DNA from: UASB124 sp041662445
Lineage (GTDB): Bacteria > Babelota > Babeliae > Babelales > RVW-14
Assembly (NCBI GenBank): GCA_041662445.1
Contig: JBAZSL010000008.1
Location: 9,049 to 73,048 of the forward strand
DNA length: 64,000 nucleotides
Reading direction: 5' to 3'
Shown here: one piece after another, positions 24,263 through 32,410 of the stretch
How the letters are laid out: each line of letters starts with the position of its first letter
Numbering within the stretch: position 1 is the stretch's first letter
Made by a program: the position numbers and the translations under genes
The notes under the pieces: model-generated
The model's database searches: none
The model's input: only the letters and a program-made list of their open reading frames with translations
Told to the model about the DNA's origin: nothing

Positions 24263-25080
24263 CATTTTTTAGCAGAACTGCATAGCTCCACAAAATGCAA
24301 TAACATAGTTAGCGCTTGACCGTGTGCCTCTCTCTTTTCTAGAGTGAAAGAACGGTAAACGAACTTATCTCATAAAAGGGAGAGATGATATGAGGTATTA
24401 TGTAGTTTGTACATTCGCGCTGATTGCCATGTTACATGCATCACTTGCTGCCAGCAGCATCACTGCTTATGACAACCAGACCGCCTATGAAACATCCAAT
24501 CACGTTTTTTATAATAATGAAGTTGCGCAAGGCTTTGTGCGTCTTAATGCCGGCTTCACGGTCATGCCGCCACACGCATGCGCAAATCTTGATCTCTTGT
24601 TTTCAGTGTCAGGTGGTATTGATTTGCGAGAAACGAGTACGATCCGTTTACTCAAGGACCTTGAGTTTGATAGCGGGGTTACCTTAACAGCCGGTGGTAC
24701 TATTGATGGACGTGGCCACACGCTTATTCTCAATGGTGATTTTAGAATTTCTGCGGGTAAAGTTTTGCATTTTAGTGGTGATACGATTATTGATGCGCAA
24801 GGACATGAGATTGTTATTGGCGAAAATGCACAGATCTTTGTTGATACGAATGTAACGCTGACCATTGCCAATGCAATGATCAAAAACATGCACAATGCGC
24901 CAACATATCCACTACTTCGTTTAGCAGCTCTTACAAGCAAACTTGCGCTTGATAACGTTGTATTTGCACCGGTTGGCGATTTTTTATTTCAGCAAGGACA
25001 GCTCTTTGTTCATAATGACGTTATGGTTACCGGCACATCGGCATTTGTGTATCACTCACCAATGCCAAGTTTTATTACCA
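24263..25080 (+). repeat. Tandem duplication, second copy
   Basis: Counterpart of 20783-21600, offset 3,480 bp, including promoter-like boxes, ribosome site, signal peptide and beta-helix coding region. The patch at 24903-24943 differs at many positions from the first copy while both flanks are near identical, which suggests gene conversion of the flanks. Confidence 0.9.
24316..24345 (+). promoter_or_regulatory. Putative promoter of the second propeller gene
   Basis: TTGACC (24316-24321), 18 bases, TAGAGT (24340-24345), identical in spacing to the first copy. The leader to the ATG at 24390 is about 35 bases. Confidence 0.45.
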
Positions 25081-26495
25081 AGAATTCGTGCCTTTATCTC
25101 GATCATAACGTAACATTTTCTATCGCATCGGCAACATTTACTGACGCACCATTTACTCTCAAAAATACATATACCGACTGCAACTTTATTAAGATGGTCG
25201 ATCAAACTTCGATGCTCTATGGTGACGGTTGCAGTTTACAAACAACCGAAACAGGACTGCGCCTGACACGAGGCACGGTAATCCTTGATAATCGCGTGCA
25301 GTTTAAGAGCGACGCTACCTTGACACTCACCTCTGTTACGTTGCGGGCTTTGCAGAATGTTTCACTGGGCGCAGATGTTTACAGCACAGACTGGAGTCCC
25401 GACAGACGGTATGTGGCAATTGGTACAACGGTGAATTTTAGTGGTAATGCCATTCAAGTGTACCGATTCGCAGAAACAGCCTTAGCTTTGGTTGCTTCAG
25501 CGAGCTATGGTACCAGGGTTTGGTCAGTGCGCTGGAGCCCGGACGGACGCTATTTGGCGGTTGGTGGCTTGAACCCAACGAATAACAATGAGGTTCAGAT
25601 TTATAGCTTTGACGGGACGGCGCTAACACTAATTACTGATGCACAAGTTGATTACGGTTCAGATGCTTATTCGGTGGCCTGGAGTCCTGATGGGCGGTAC
25701 TTGGCAATTGGCGGAGGCTCTCCAATAAGTGGGAACGAAGTACAGATTTATAGTTTTGATGGAACAGCGCTGGCGCTTATTCCTGGCGCACAAGTGAATT
25801 ATGGTTTTGATGTTCGATCAGTGACGTGGAGTCCTGACGGCCGCTATCTGGCGCTCGGCGGTGATAATTTTATGGGTGGCAATGAACTTCGAGTTTACAC
25901 GTTTAATGGGACGACACTGAGTTTGTGTGTACAACTTGATTATGGCGCCATCATTTATTCTTTGAGTTGGAGTCCTGATGGTCGCTATCTGGCAGTTGGT
26001 GGAAATTTTCCAACAAGCGGCAACATACTTAAGATATACACTTTTAACGGAACTGAATTGGTTCTTAGTGCACAAGCTGACTTTGGTGAATATGTTTATT
26101 CGCTGGCATGGAGCCCGAATGGACAATACGTGGCAGTTGGAGGGTATCATCCAACAGGAAGTAGCGCACTTCAGGTGTATAGGTTTAACGGAACGGCGCT
26201 CATTCCGTGCGCGCAAACTAATTATGGCGAGTTGGTTTGGTCTGTAGCATGGAGTCCTGATGGTCAATATCTATCGATTATGTGGTCATCTCCAGAAAAA
26301 ATTGAGATCTGCCATGCTGACTACACTCAACCCACAACGCCTCAAGCCTCGACCTATAGCATTGTTTTTGGCGACAGCGCCAAGGGAAGTAATTACGATG
26401 CACATCTGCAACTAAAGCCAGGAGCAAGTCTCAACCTGACCGGTAAGATGTTGTACGATTGTATGGATATAGACAGCGAACCATCGGTTGGTTAA
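24390..26495 (+). CDS. Secreted beta-helix plus seven-bladed beta-propeller protein
   Basis: An intact 701-residue paralogue of the frameshifted gene before it. It has a signal peptide (MRYYVVCTFALIAMLHASLAA), a beta-helix-like domain (about 22-320), then exactly seven repeats with W-S-P-D-G-R-Y-L-A cores (about 325-650), enough to close one propeller. The blades follow a different consensus from the neighbour (VQIYSFDGTAL... against VQILSFSGSGDP...). The N-terminal halves are therefore nearly identical while the propellers are only distant relatives. The C-terminal cap has GASLNLTGKMLYD. The ribosome site is GGGAGAG. A surface or secreted binding protein is the most that can be inferred. Confidence 0.82.
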   Translation: MRYYVVCTFALIAMLHASLAASSITAYDNQTAYETSNHVFYNNEVAQGFVRLNAGFTVMPPHACANLDLLFSVSGGIDLRETSTIRLLKDLEFDSGVTLTAGGTIDGRGHTLILNGDFRISAGKVLHFSGDTIIDAQGHEIVIGENAQIFVDTNVTLTIANAMIKNMHNAPTYPLLRLAALTSKLALDNVVFAPVGDFLFQQGQLFVHNDVMVTGTSAFVYHSPMPSFITKNSCLYLDHNVTFSIASATFTDAPFTLKNTYTDCNFIKMVDQTSMLYGDGCSLQTTETGLRLTRGTVILDNRVQFKSDATLTLTSVTLRALQNVSLGADVYSTDWSPDRRYVAIGTTVNFSGNAIQVYRFAETALALVASASYGTRVWSVRWSPDGRYLAVGGLNPTNNNEVQIYSFDGTALTLITDAQVDYGSDAYSVAWSPDGRYLAIGGGSPISGNEVQIYSFDGTALALIPGAQVNYGFDVRSVTWSPDGRYLALGGDNFMGGNELRVYTFNGTTLSLCVQLDYGAIIYSLSWSPDGRYLAVGGNFPTSGNILKIYTFNGTELVLSAQADFGEYVYSLAWSPNGQYVAVGGYHPTGSSALQVYRFNGTALIPCAQTNYGELVWSVAWSPDGQYLSIMWSSPEKIEICHADYTQPTTPQASTYSIVFGDSAKGSNYDAHLQLKPGASLNLTGKMLYDCMDIDSEPSVG

Positions 26496-26503
26496 ATAGC
26501 AAA

Positions 26504-26540
26504 AAAAAAGAGTCGTCCACGTATCGTGAACGGCTCTTAC
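26504..26540 (-). terminator. Rho-independent terminator, strong on the minus strand
   Basis: On the minus strand AAGAGCCGTTCACG-ATA-CGTGGACGACTCTT forms a long stem with one or two mismatches and is followed by nine T residues. It ends the ankyrin lipoprotein gene and can also act, without a T run, for the convergent propeller gene. Confidence 0.85.
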
Positions 26541-26576
26541 GAATTTTAGCGACACTTCTTGTTGATGATCTTATTT

Positions 26577-27413
26577 TTACGAATCCAAAAATGGCTTTAT
26601 AACAGTATCAAGAAGTTCACGTGAACATTCAGGCCATTCTTGAGCAAGTGTATTGCCAAGATAATTTTGGAGTACGAGAACCACATTTTGATGACCTCTT
26701 GCACGCGCAAAATCCAAAGCAGTTCTATTACTATGAGGAATTGTATCCCTTATATCCTGATCTGCTCCAGCTTCAAGAAGGATCTGTACTACACCGGCAT
26801 ACCCTCGCACTGCGGCCCACATCAATGCCGTTAATCCATTTTTGTTTTGTATATTAACATCAGCACCGTTATCTAGGATTGGGCTCCCTTTATTAGTAAT
26901 CACTGCAGTTACGTCATCTGTATCTGGCGTATTGACCTTAATATCCTCAGCAGGACCTTGCGTCTTAACCTTAATAGGACGCGCTAGAAGTTCTTTTACT
27001 ATAGCAATATGCCCATTCATCGAAGCCCCCATCAATGCCGTCAAACCGCTATGGTCTTGTGCATCAATATGAGCGTTGAATTTTAAAAGTAATCTTACTA
27101 TATCAACATTCCCATGAGCTGAAGCCACCACCAATGCTGTTGTGTCATCTTGACCGCATGCATCGGGGTCAGCAGAATGATCTAACAAGAACCACAGCTC
27201 CATTAAGGCTCCTTTTTTTGCTGCCGTAAACACATCAACATCAAACTGCTTGTCGAATGCACGTCTCATTCTTTTTGCTGATGGCTGCATAACATCATCA
27301 TTACACGTCCTGAAAGCAACCTCAATCTTTGTTGGCTGCATACCATAATCTGGCATCATTACGCATCCTGAAAGCACCAGCGCTCCGCATACTTTTTTCA
27401 TCATGCTTTTCAT
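26577..27413 (-). CDS. Ankyrin-repeat lipoprotein
   Basis: The ATG at 27413 has GGAGG seven bases upstream. The 278-residue product has a lipoprotein signal (MKSMMKKVCGALVLSGC) with a consensus lipobox, Cys17 being the lipidated residue. About four ankyrin repeats follow (about 58-245): DTTALVVASAHGNVDIVRLLL, GLTALMGASMNGHIAIVKELL, then a short insert and NGLTALMWAAVRGYAGVVQILL. The tail (LLDTVIKPFLDS) weakly resembles the tails of the two large secreted proteins in this window. Ankyrin repeats bind proteins; a lipid anchor would place this one in the periplasm or on the surface. It has its own promoter and terminator. Confidence 0.85.
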   Translation of the reverse strand: MKSMMKKVCGALVLSGCVMMPDYGMQPTKIEVAFRTCNDDVMQPSAKRMRRAFDKQFDVDVFTAAKKGALMELWFLLDHSADPDACGQDDTTALVVASAHGNVDIVRLLLKFNAHIDAQDHSGLTALMGASMNGHIAIVKELLARPIKVKTQGPAEDIKVNTPDTDDVTAVITNKGSPILDNGADVNIQNKNGLTALMWAAVRGYAGVVQILLEAGADQDIRDTIPHSNRTALDFARARGHQNVVLVLQNYLGNTLAQEWPECSRELLDTVIKPFLDS

Positions 27414-27487
27414 CGAAAAACCTCCATATTGTAAAATTCATCCATTATTTAACTACATTAAAAATCAATTAGAAATAATTTCTTTAC

Positions 27488-27516
27488 TATGCGCTAAATA
27501 GTTGTGTTTGTCAATT
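27488..27516 (-). promoter_or_regulatory. Promoter of the ankyrin lipoprotein gene
   Basis: On the minus strand a perfect -35 TTGACA (27516-27511), 17-base spacer, then CATAGT (27493-27488). The leader to the ATG at 27413 is about 65-70 bases and AT-rich. Confidence 0.6.
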
Positions 27517-27577
27517 TTTGTTTTTTATTACAATTAGTACGTGTTTTTGGCTAAAATTGACTCGAAATTAATGAAAT

Positions 27578-27626
27578 GCAACGCCACCCTGATATACTTC
27601 CAGGGGCTTAAAGAAAGGCGTTGCAC
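27578..27626. other. Two-part hairpin TGCAACGCC ... GGCGTTGCA
   Basis: Outer arms of nine bases (27578-27586 and 27618-27626) enclose an inner CCCTG/CAGGG stem. It lies in the 259-bp gap between hisS and the ankyrin lipoprotein gene, 47 bases past the hisS stop. The T content after it is low, so a terminator role is possible but not typical. Confidence 0.5.
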
Positions 27627-27672
27627 ATGCGGGAATATGTCTAATTAACGGACTGAAAGTCATTTTTGTGAG

Positions 27673-28998
27673 TTAAGCAAGGAGCGAGCACAGAGATGAG
27701 GTAGCGCCCACTATATCGTTATTTTTTATTGCGTGCAGCAAAATGCCATGTTGACCATAGGTTGCGAGCAACGAAAAATTTCTCTTCTGCGCATACTCTT
27801 TTATAGCTATTTCTGAGCATGAATTCATCGGAATAAAGTCTGCAGCAAGCCCTTTTTTGCGTAGTTTTCGTGTCAATTCGAGTAATGGTTGATGTTGTTG
27901 CTTGGCGGTGGGCACAACGAGAATTCGTACCGTATGATCATATTCCTGTATGAGCTTTAACTCCAACAGTGCCGTTAGAATTCTTTCCAAGCCAAAGGCC
28001 ATGCCAACGGCAGGAAGATCTGGGCCGCCAAGATTTTTTACGAGATGATCATATCTGCCTCCACCAAGTACTGCGCCCACAGGTATATTGGGGATACTTC
28101 CTTCAAGAATAAAACCGGTATAATAATCGGCACCACGAGCGAGCAGAAGATCAAAATTAATCCTTTTTTTTATATCGGTATCAAGATAAGAACAAATTTC
28201 TTCAAGTTCTTCTATCCCGTTGACCCCTTCAGAGAAATCACCAAGAAATTTTTTCATAACTTCAAATTTATGATTGGTATCACCTTCCAACGTACAAACA
28301 AAAATGATGGCCTGAACAGCCTTATCTGGCAATGCTCGTCGCGCCAGTATTTCCCTAATATGAGCTATAAAAGAACTATGATAATCAGGATTATTGTGAT
28401 GTACCCATTTTTCAGAAAATTTACTTACTTCATCCATCGCCCTCTGCAGGTGTAGCCTGCCCTGAGTGCCAGCAAGTTCTGATTTTTCGGCAAGCGCTTT
28501 AATAATCAAGCGATGGTTAATGTTGATAACAAAATTGGGAAAACCCAATCGAGATAGACCCTCACATGCCATATGTATTACTTCTGCATCAGCGGATCGA
28601 TCTCCTACGCCAATAACATCGCCATCGCACTGGGTAAATTCTCTGAAATGTCCCTTGTCAATTTCATCGTCTCTAAATACCGTAGCGATCTGATATCGTT
28701 TAAATGGAATTGGCGCTTCCGGATGATCTGCAATATATCGTGCCATTGGAACAGTAAGATCATAACGCAATACCATCTCCTGAGAGGTACAATCCTTGAG
28801 GTGAAAAAGAAGGGACTCGCCCTCGCCATGATGGCCACTAAATACTTTTGCGTGTTCAAGTACTGGTGTACTCAGTGGATCAAATCCATATTCTTTGTAA
28901 ATTGTTTCAATAATATCAAGAACCATTTTCCTCTGAATAAATTGCATGCCAAAAAACTCTGATGTTCCCTGTGGAATACCATAATTAGAATGATGCAT
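27673..28998 (-). CDS. hisS: Histidyl-tRNA synthetase
   Basis: A class II synthetase that charges tRNA-His. The 441 residues show PQGTSEFFGMQFIQRKMVLDII at the N-terminus, the motif 2 region VLRYDLTVPMARYIADH and FKRYQIATVFRDDE, and the HisA motifs LLARGADYYTGFILEG and AVLGGGRYDHLVKNLGG. Motif 3 is AVGMAFGLERI, and an anticodon-binding domain follows (about 335-441). The length is normal. It is the last gene of a minus-strand group led by secreted-protein, hydrolase and histidine ammonia-lyase genes, with a hairpin in the 64-bp gap before it. Whether it shares their transcript is unclear. Confidence 0.95.
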   Translation of the reverse strand: MHHSNYGIPQGTSEFFGMQFIQRKMVLDIIETIYKEYGFDPLSTPVLEHAKVFSGHHGEGESLLFHLKDCTSQEMVLRYDLTVPMARYIADHPEAPIPFKRYQIATVFRDDEIDKGHFREFTQCDGDVIGVGDRSADAEVIHMACEGLSRLGFPNFVININHRLIIKALAEKSELAGTQGRLHLQRAMDEVSKFSEKWVHHNNPDYHSSFIAHIREILARRALPDKAVQAIIFVCTLEGDTNHKFEVMKKFLGDFSEGVNGIEELEEICSYLDTDIKKRINFDLLLARGADYYTGFILEGSIPNIPVGAVLGGGRYDHLVKNLGGPDLPAVGMAFGLERILTALLELKLIQEYDHTVRILVVPTAKQQHQPLLELTRKLRKKGLAADFIPMNSCSEIAIKEYAQKRNFSLLATYGQHGILLHAIKNNDIVGATSSLCSLLA

Positions 28999-29026
28999 AA
29001 GAGGCCTTTTCTATGTAATATTTATT

Positions 29027-29051
29027 AGGGTGGCGGTAGAATTGCCACCCT
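29027..29051 (-). terminator. Hairpin between the ammonia-lyase gene and hisS
   Basis: AGGGTGGC and GCCACCCT form a perfect 8-bp stem with a nine-base loop, 12 bases after the ammonia-lyase stop on the minus strand. It is followed by AATAAATATT rather than a clean T run. It may terminate partly or act in the hisS leader. Confidence 0.5.
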
Positions 29052-29062
29052 ATAGGAATGTA

Positions 29063-30655
29063 TTAAATCGCTAGCGCGCCAATTTGTTGCTCGACGGTAG
29101 TAACAATAACACCTGATTTTAAGATCTCTGTTAGTGCATCGATATCTTTGTAAAGAATGCGATCGTCTTCAACGAAATCAACTTTGCTGCGCACAAATTT
29201 TTTGAGGGCCTGTATGGCAGCGCTTGGCATTTGTTCTCTAAAGTCTAATGCCTGAATTGTAAGCAATAACTCGATAGCAACTACTGAAAAAACATTATTT
29301 AAAATGGTTGATGCTTTTCGAGCAGAAATTGACCCCATGCTTACATGGTCTTCCTGATTAGCACACGTAGGGATAGAATCGACGCATGCCGGATGAGCCA
29401 ATATTTTATTTTCTGAAACTAATGCAGCGGCTGTGTATTGAGGAATCATAAATCCTGAATTTAAGCCACTTCCTTTGATAAGGAATGCTGGCAAGCCGTC
29501 ATTCAATTGAGGATCAAGAATACGTGCGCTTCTTCGTTCAGATATATCACCAATTTCTGCTATCGCCATGCCGGCAAAATCCATAGCCAACGCAATTGGT
29601 TGACCATGAAAATTTCCGCCTGAGTAGGCTGCGCCATCAAAAATTAATGGGTTATCGGTTGCGGAGTTAATTTCTACCTCGATAACTTTTTTTGCATAAT
29701 TAATCGCATCGATAGATGCACCCATTACTTGCGCAAAACATCTTATGCTATAGCAATCTTGGACTTTGGAAATATGAGAGTCGATTAAAGAGCTGCCCTG
29801 TAATAATCTTCGTATATTTGAGGCGCACTTAACCTGTCCATCATGGGGACGAGCTTGATGAATTCTGCTGTCAAATGGACTCGAGCATGCTTTCAAGGCT
29901 TCAAAAGTTGCGGCTGCTGTAATTTGGGCTCCATTGATTAACGTGTATGCGTCAGCAATGGTTAGGGCAGAAACGGCTGTAAGTACAGCAGTTCCATTGT
30001 TTAACGCCAAGCCCTCTTTTGAGGAGAGGCTTGTGGGTTCAAAATTGAGTTCCTTAAGATATGCGCGCGTTTCAACTCGCTTACCTTGATAAAAAACTTC
30101 GCCCTCGCCTATTAAAACTAACATGATATGAGAGAGTGGCGCCAGATCGCCGCTTGCTCCGACAGATCCTTTTTCGGGAACATAAGGGTAAATTTCTTTA
30201 TTGAGCATTTCTACAAGTTTTTCAACTGTTGAAAGTCGAAGTCCAGAGACACCTTTTGCAAAAGTATTAACGCGTAATAGAAGTGCTGCGCGTACTACTT
30301 CCTCTGACAGTGGGTTTCCAACGCCTGCTGCATGACTTCTGATTAAATTTGTTTGCAATTGTTGCGTTTGATCTTGCGAGATAGAAACATTGGCAAGTGA
30401 TCCAAAACCAGTTGTTAATCCATAGACAACTTTGCCCTCGTTGACCAAGGTATCCACCTTGGCTCGTGTCGCGGTAATTCTTTTTTTAGCGTCATCTGAA
30501 ATTATTACCTTGAACCTGTTCTTTGCTACATTGACCACGTCCTGGATGGTCAGGCCATCTCCAGTAACTACAACAGTGTTTTGAATTTCAGCTGCGCAAT
30601 GATGAATGAGTATTAGATGAGTAAGACACAAGAAACCGATATATTTTTTATGCAT
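29063..30655 (-). CDS. hutH: Histidine ammonia-lyase with signal peptide
   Basis: The enzyme removes ammonia from histidine to give urocanate, using an MIO cofactor made from Ala-Ser-Gly. The 530 residues carry GSVGASGDLAPLSH with Ala167-Ser168-Gly169, TTGFGSLANV, RSHAAGVG with His108, and NQEDHVSMGSISARKA near 440. The His and Glu of the last two favour histidine over Phe or Tyr as substrate. Numbering is shifted by 25 from the classical Pseudomonas enzyme (ASG 142-144, His83), because an extra N-terminus MHKKYIGFLCLTHLILIHHC precedes the usual start and reads as a Sec signal peptide. No other hut gene (hutU, hutI) is near. Export of this normally cytosolic enzyme is inferred. Confidence 0.88.
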   Translation of the reverse strand: MHKKYIGFLCLTHLILIHHCAAEIQNTVVVTGDGLTIQDVVNVAKNRFKVIISDDAKKRITATRAKVDTLVNEGKVVYGLTTGFGSLANVSISQDQTQQLQTNLIRSHAAGVGNPLSEEVVRAALLLRVNTFAKGVSGLRLSTVEKLVEMLNKEIYPYVPEKGSVGASGDLAPLSHIMLVLIGEGEVFYQGKRVETRAYLKELNFEPTSLSSKEGLALNNGTAVLTAVSALTIADAYTLINGAQITAAATFEALKACSSPFDSRIHQARPHDGQVKCASNIRRLLQGSSLIDSHISKVQDCYSIRCFAQVMGASIDAINYAKKVIEVEINSATDNPLIFDGAAYSGGNFHGQPIALAMDFAGMAIAEIGDISERRSARILDPQLNDGLPAFLIKGSGLNSGFMIPQYTAAALVSENKILAHPACVDSIPTCANQEDHVSMGSISARKASTILNNVFSVVAIELLLTIQALDFREQMPSAAIQALKKFVRSKVDFVEDDRILYKDIDALTEILKSGVIVTTVEQQIGALAI

Positions 30656-30756
30656 AAAATCTCGCTTTTTTATAATAACTATCTATAACGACTGCATAAA
30701 CTCCTTTATGTGCATTTTCTATAACTTCATGGTTTCTCCTTTTTTATTGGTTTCGC

Positions 30757-31392
30757 CTAAAGGCCTTTCTCCTGTTCTAGTACCGCTCGAGCAGGAGAGG
30801 CATCAAGCCCCGATAACAAGAGTGGCAAACAGATCAATTCGTATGCACCGGCAGCGACGTGTTGCAGCCTCAATCCTTCAATAATAACAATTCCCGCCGA
30901 CAATAATGATCGATGCGTTTGGTGCTCCGGCTGATTCCGTTCAATGCCCAGGTAGTCAATCCCCACAGTTTTTATCTTCTTGCTCACAAGATAGTCTGCT
31001 GCTTCTGCTGACAGATACACAAAATTTGGATCAAAGGGTGCTATGGGCGTGTGTGAACTATTGGTTGTTTTGAGTAAAAGAATTTCGCCATTGCAAGGTT
31101 CGTGCGCGTTGAGATCTTTGGCCATAATTTTTTCGCTAACCATGGTAAGGTCAAGCACACGGCAGGGGCCAATGAGTTTGTCAAAACAGAGTTGGTCAAC
31201 CGTGATTCCGTCTTTCAGAAAATGCGCTGGTGCGTCGATATGAGTTCCGGTATGTGAGTCGAGCGCGATACGTGATTCGCGTGCGCCATCACGCGTAAAA
31301 GTTTTAGTCGGCTCAATATGTACTACGTGACGATTTTTATATGACGATGCATCGTTGGTTATCGGCCAACTAATGTCGATATATTGTTTCAT
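30757..31392 (-). CDS. Cyclase/kynurenine-formamidase-like metal hydrolase
   Basis: The 211-residue protein has the family signature DSHTGTHIDAPAHF (HxGTHxDxPxH) that binds the active-site metal, and MKQYIDISWPITND at the start as in KynB-type formamidases and polyketide cyclase relatives. No signal peptide is seen. The substrate is uncertain; formamide or ester hydrolysis is typical for the family. It begins three bases after the stop of the preceding secreted-protein gene, so they are co-translated or at least co-transcribed, and it precedes the ammonia-lyase gene by 101 bp. A joint role in amino-acid breakdown is a guess. Confidence 0.82.
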   Translation of the reverse strand: MKQYIDISWPITNDASSYKNRHVVHIEPTKTFTRDGARESRIALDSHTGTHIDAPAHFLKDGITVDQLCFDKLIGPCRVLDLTMVSEKIMAKDLNAHEPCNGEILLLKTTNSSHTPIAPFDPNFVYLSAEAADYLVSKKIKTVGIDYLGIERNQPEHQTHRSLLSAGIVIIEGLRLQHVAAGAYELICLPLLLSGLDASPARAVLEQEKGL

Positions 31393-31395
31393 GAG

Positions 31396-31935
31396 TTATC
31401 GTAGGGGCGATTGGCGTTTTGACCAATGTATCTTTGCATAAGGAGAAAGATTGAGTTGAAAGGTGATGGGGTCAAAAAATTCCAGTCCGGGGTTCTTTGA
31501 GATCAGATCAAGTGTGGTGTGCGGTGGAATTGAGAGCATGCCTTGTTGATAGTGAACATCTTCAAGAAAATCAAAAATAACATCGCCGACAAGAGTGATT
31601 TTTGAAGAGCCGCTCATAAATACTAAGCTATCCTGTTTAAGATTGAAGAGGGTGATCGCTTTCCCTTTATGTCCAATAATAAGTTCTGCGTGTGGAGCGA
31701 GGATAAGTGTTCCGCCGTCATTGAAAGTGAAATCGTGACCAAGAAAACATCGTCCCTTAATTTCACGTACCTTCTCGACATGGTTTGCACTAATTTTAAT
31801 GATCTTTTTGCGAAGTTCGATATCTCCCGGCTGAAAACCGTTATGTGCAATACTAGGAATGGTATTGTCAGTCATTGCGTGAGTGGTGCTTATGAGCGCA
31901 ACAGATAGGAGTACGGATAATAGTAGCTTCTTCAT
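31396..31935 (-). CDS. Small secreted beta-helix-like protein
   Basis: The ATG at 31935 has AAGGA six bases upstream and opens a clean signal peptide (MKKLLLSVLLSVALISTTHA). The remaining about 160 residues are short beta-strand repeats (GTLILAPHAELIIGHKGK, ITLVGDVIFDFLEDVHYQQGML) like those in the N-terminal domain of the propeller genes and in the 215-residue secreted protein at 34308-34955. It probably belongs to the same local secreted family. The function is unknown. It leads the operon with the cyclase-like and ammonia-lyase genes. Confidence 0.75.
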   Translation of the reverse strand: MKKLLLSVLLSVALISTTHAMTDNTIPSIAHNGFQPGDIELRKKIIKISANHVEKVREIKGRCFLGHDFTFNDGGTLILAPHAELIIGHKGKAITLFNLKQDSLVFMSGSSKITLVGDVIFDFLEDVHYQQGMLSIPPHTTLDLISKNPGLEFFDPITFQLNLSPYAKIHWSKRQSPLR

Positions 31936-32037
31936 GAGGTGTCCTTGGTAAGAAGAGTGATGAATTTTTATTATCGCGTAAAGTATAGGTTTTTTTGCGT
32001 GCAAATCTATGGAAAATTCTTCTTTTTTGAATATTTC

Positions 32038-32065
32038 TTGCCCGCTGTAGTTTTTAAACTACAAT
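32038..32065 (+). promoter_or_regulatory. Promoter with palindromic operator of the toxin-antitoxin locus
   Basis: TTGCCC (32038-32043), 16 bases, TACAAT (32060-32065), nine bases before the toxin ATG. A perfect palindrome TGTAGTTT-TT-AAACTACA (32046-32063) covers the spacer and overlaps the -10. This is where an antitoxin with a helix-turn-helix would sit to repress its own operon. Confidence 0.65.
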
Positions 32066-32073
32066 AGCTTTGT

Positions 32074-32410
32074 ATGGATCAGATAACAATAAATTTTTAT
32101 GTTACGAGAACCGGGAAAAGTCTGTTTGCTGACTGGCATGATGATCTTGATGTGAAGGCGAGAGCTATTATACGAACAAGATTGGATAGGGTTAGGCTCG
32201 GTAATCTTGGCGATTGCAAGCCGATTAAGAATGGTGATGGAATATGGGAAAATGCGAATAAATTATGGACCGGGTTTTAGGATTTATTTTAGTAAGTGTG
32301 GCTCGAAATTGGTTGTTCTCTTGGTTGGTGGCGATAAGGGAAGCCAGAAGCGTGATATAGAAAAGGCGAAACATTATTGGACTGAGTGTAGGGATTTGTT
32401 ACATGACTAA
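32074..32410 (+). pseudogene. HigB/RelE-like toxin (HI1419 type), frameshifted
   Basis: The first frame (32074-32280) reads ...FYVTRTGKSLFADWHDDL...RVRLGNLGDCKPIKNGDGIWE, the usual N-terminal half of phage-derived Gp49/HigB toxins. The second half sits in another frame up to 32410 and reads MRINYGPGFRIYFSKCG...LVVLLVGGDKGSQKRDIEKAKHYW. A single extra A in the AAAA run near 32246-32249 breaks the frame; without it the protein would be about 111 residues, normal for the family. Such toxins cleave mRNA at the ribosome. Here it is either inactivated, rescued by slippage, or a sequence error. The frame ends overlapping the antitoxin start. Confidence 0.8.

Noticed and set aside
29063..30655. Phenylalanine or tyrosine ammonia-lyase
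   Set aside because: The SHAAG His and the QEDHVSMG Glu are those of histidine ammonia-lyase.
32074..32410. Programmed frameshift in the toxin gene
   Set aside because: The shift needed is +1 at an ordinary A4 run with no known stimulatory signal, so mutation or sequence error is simpler.
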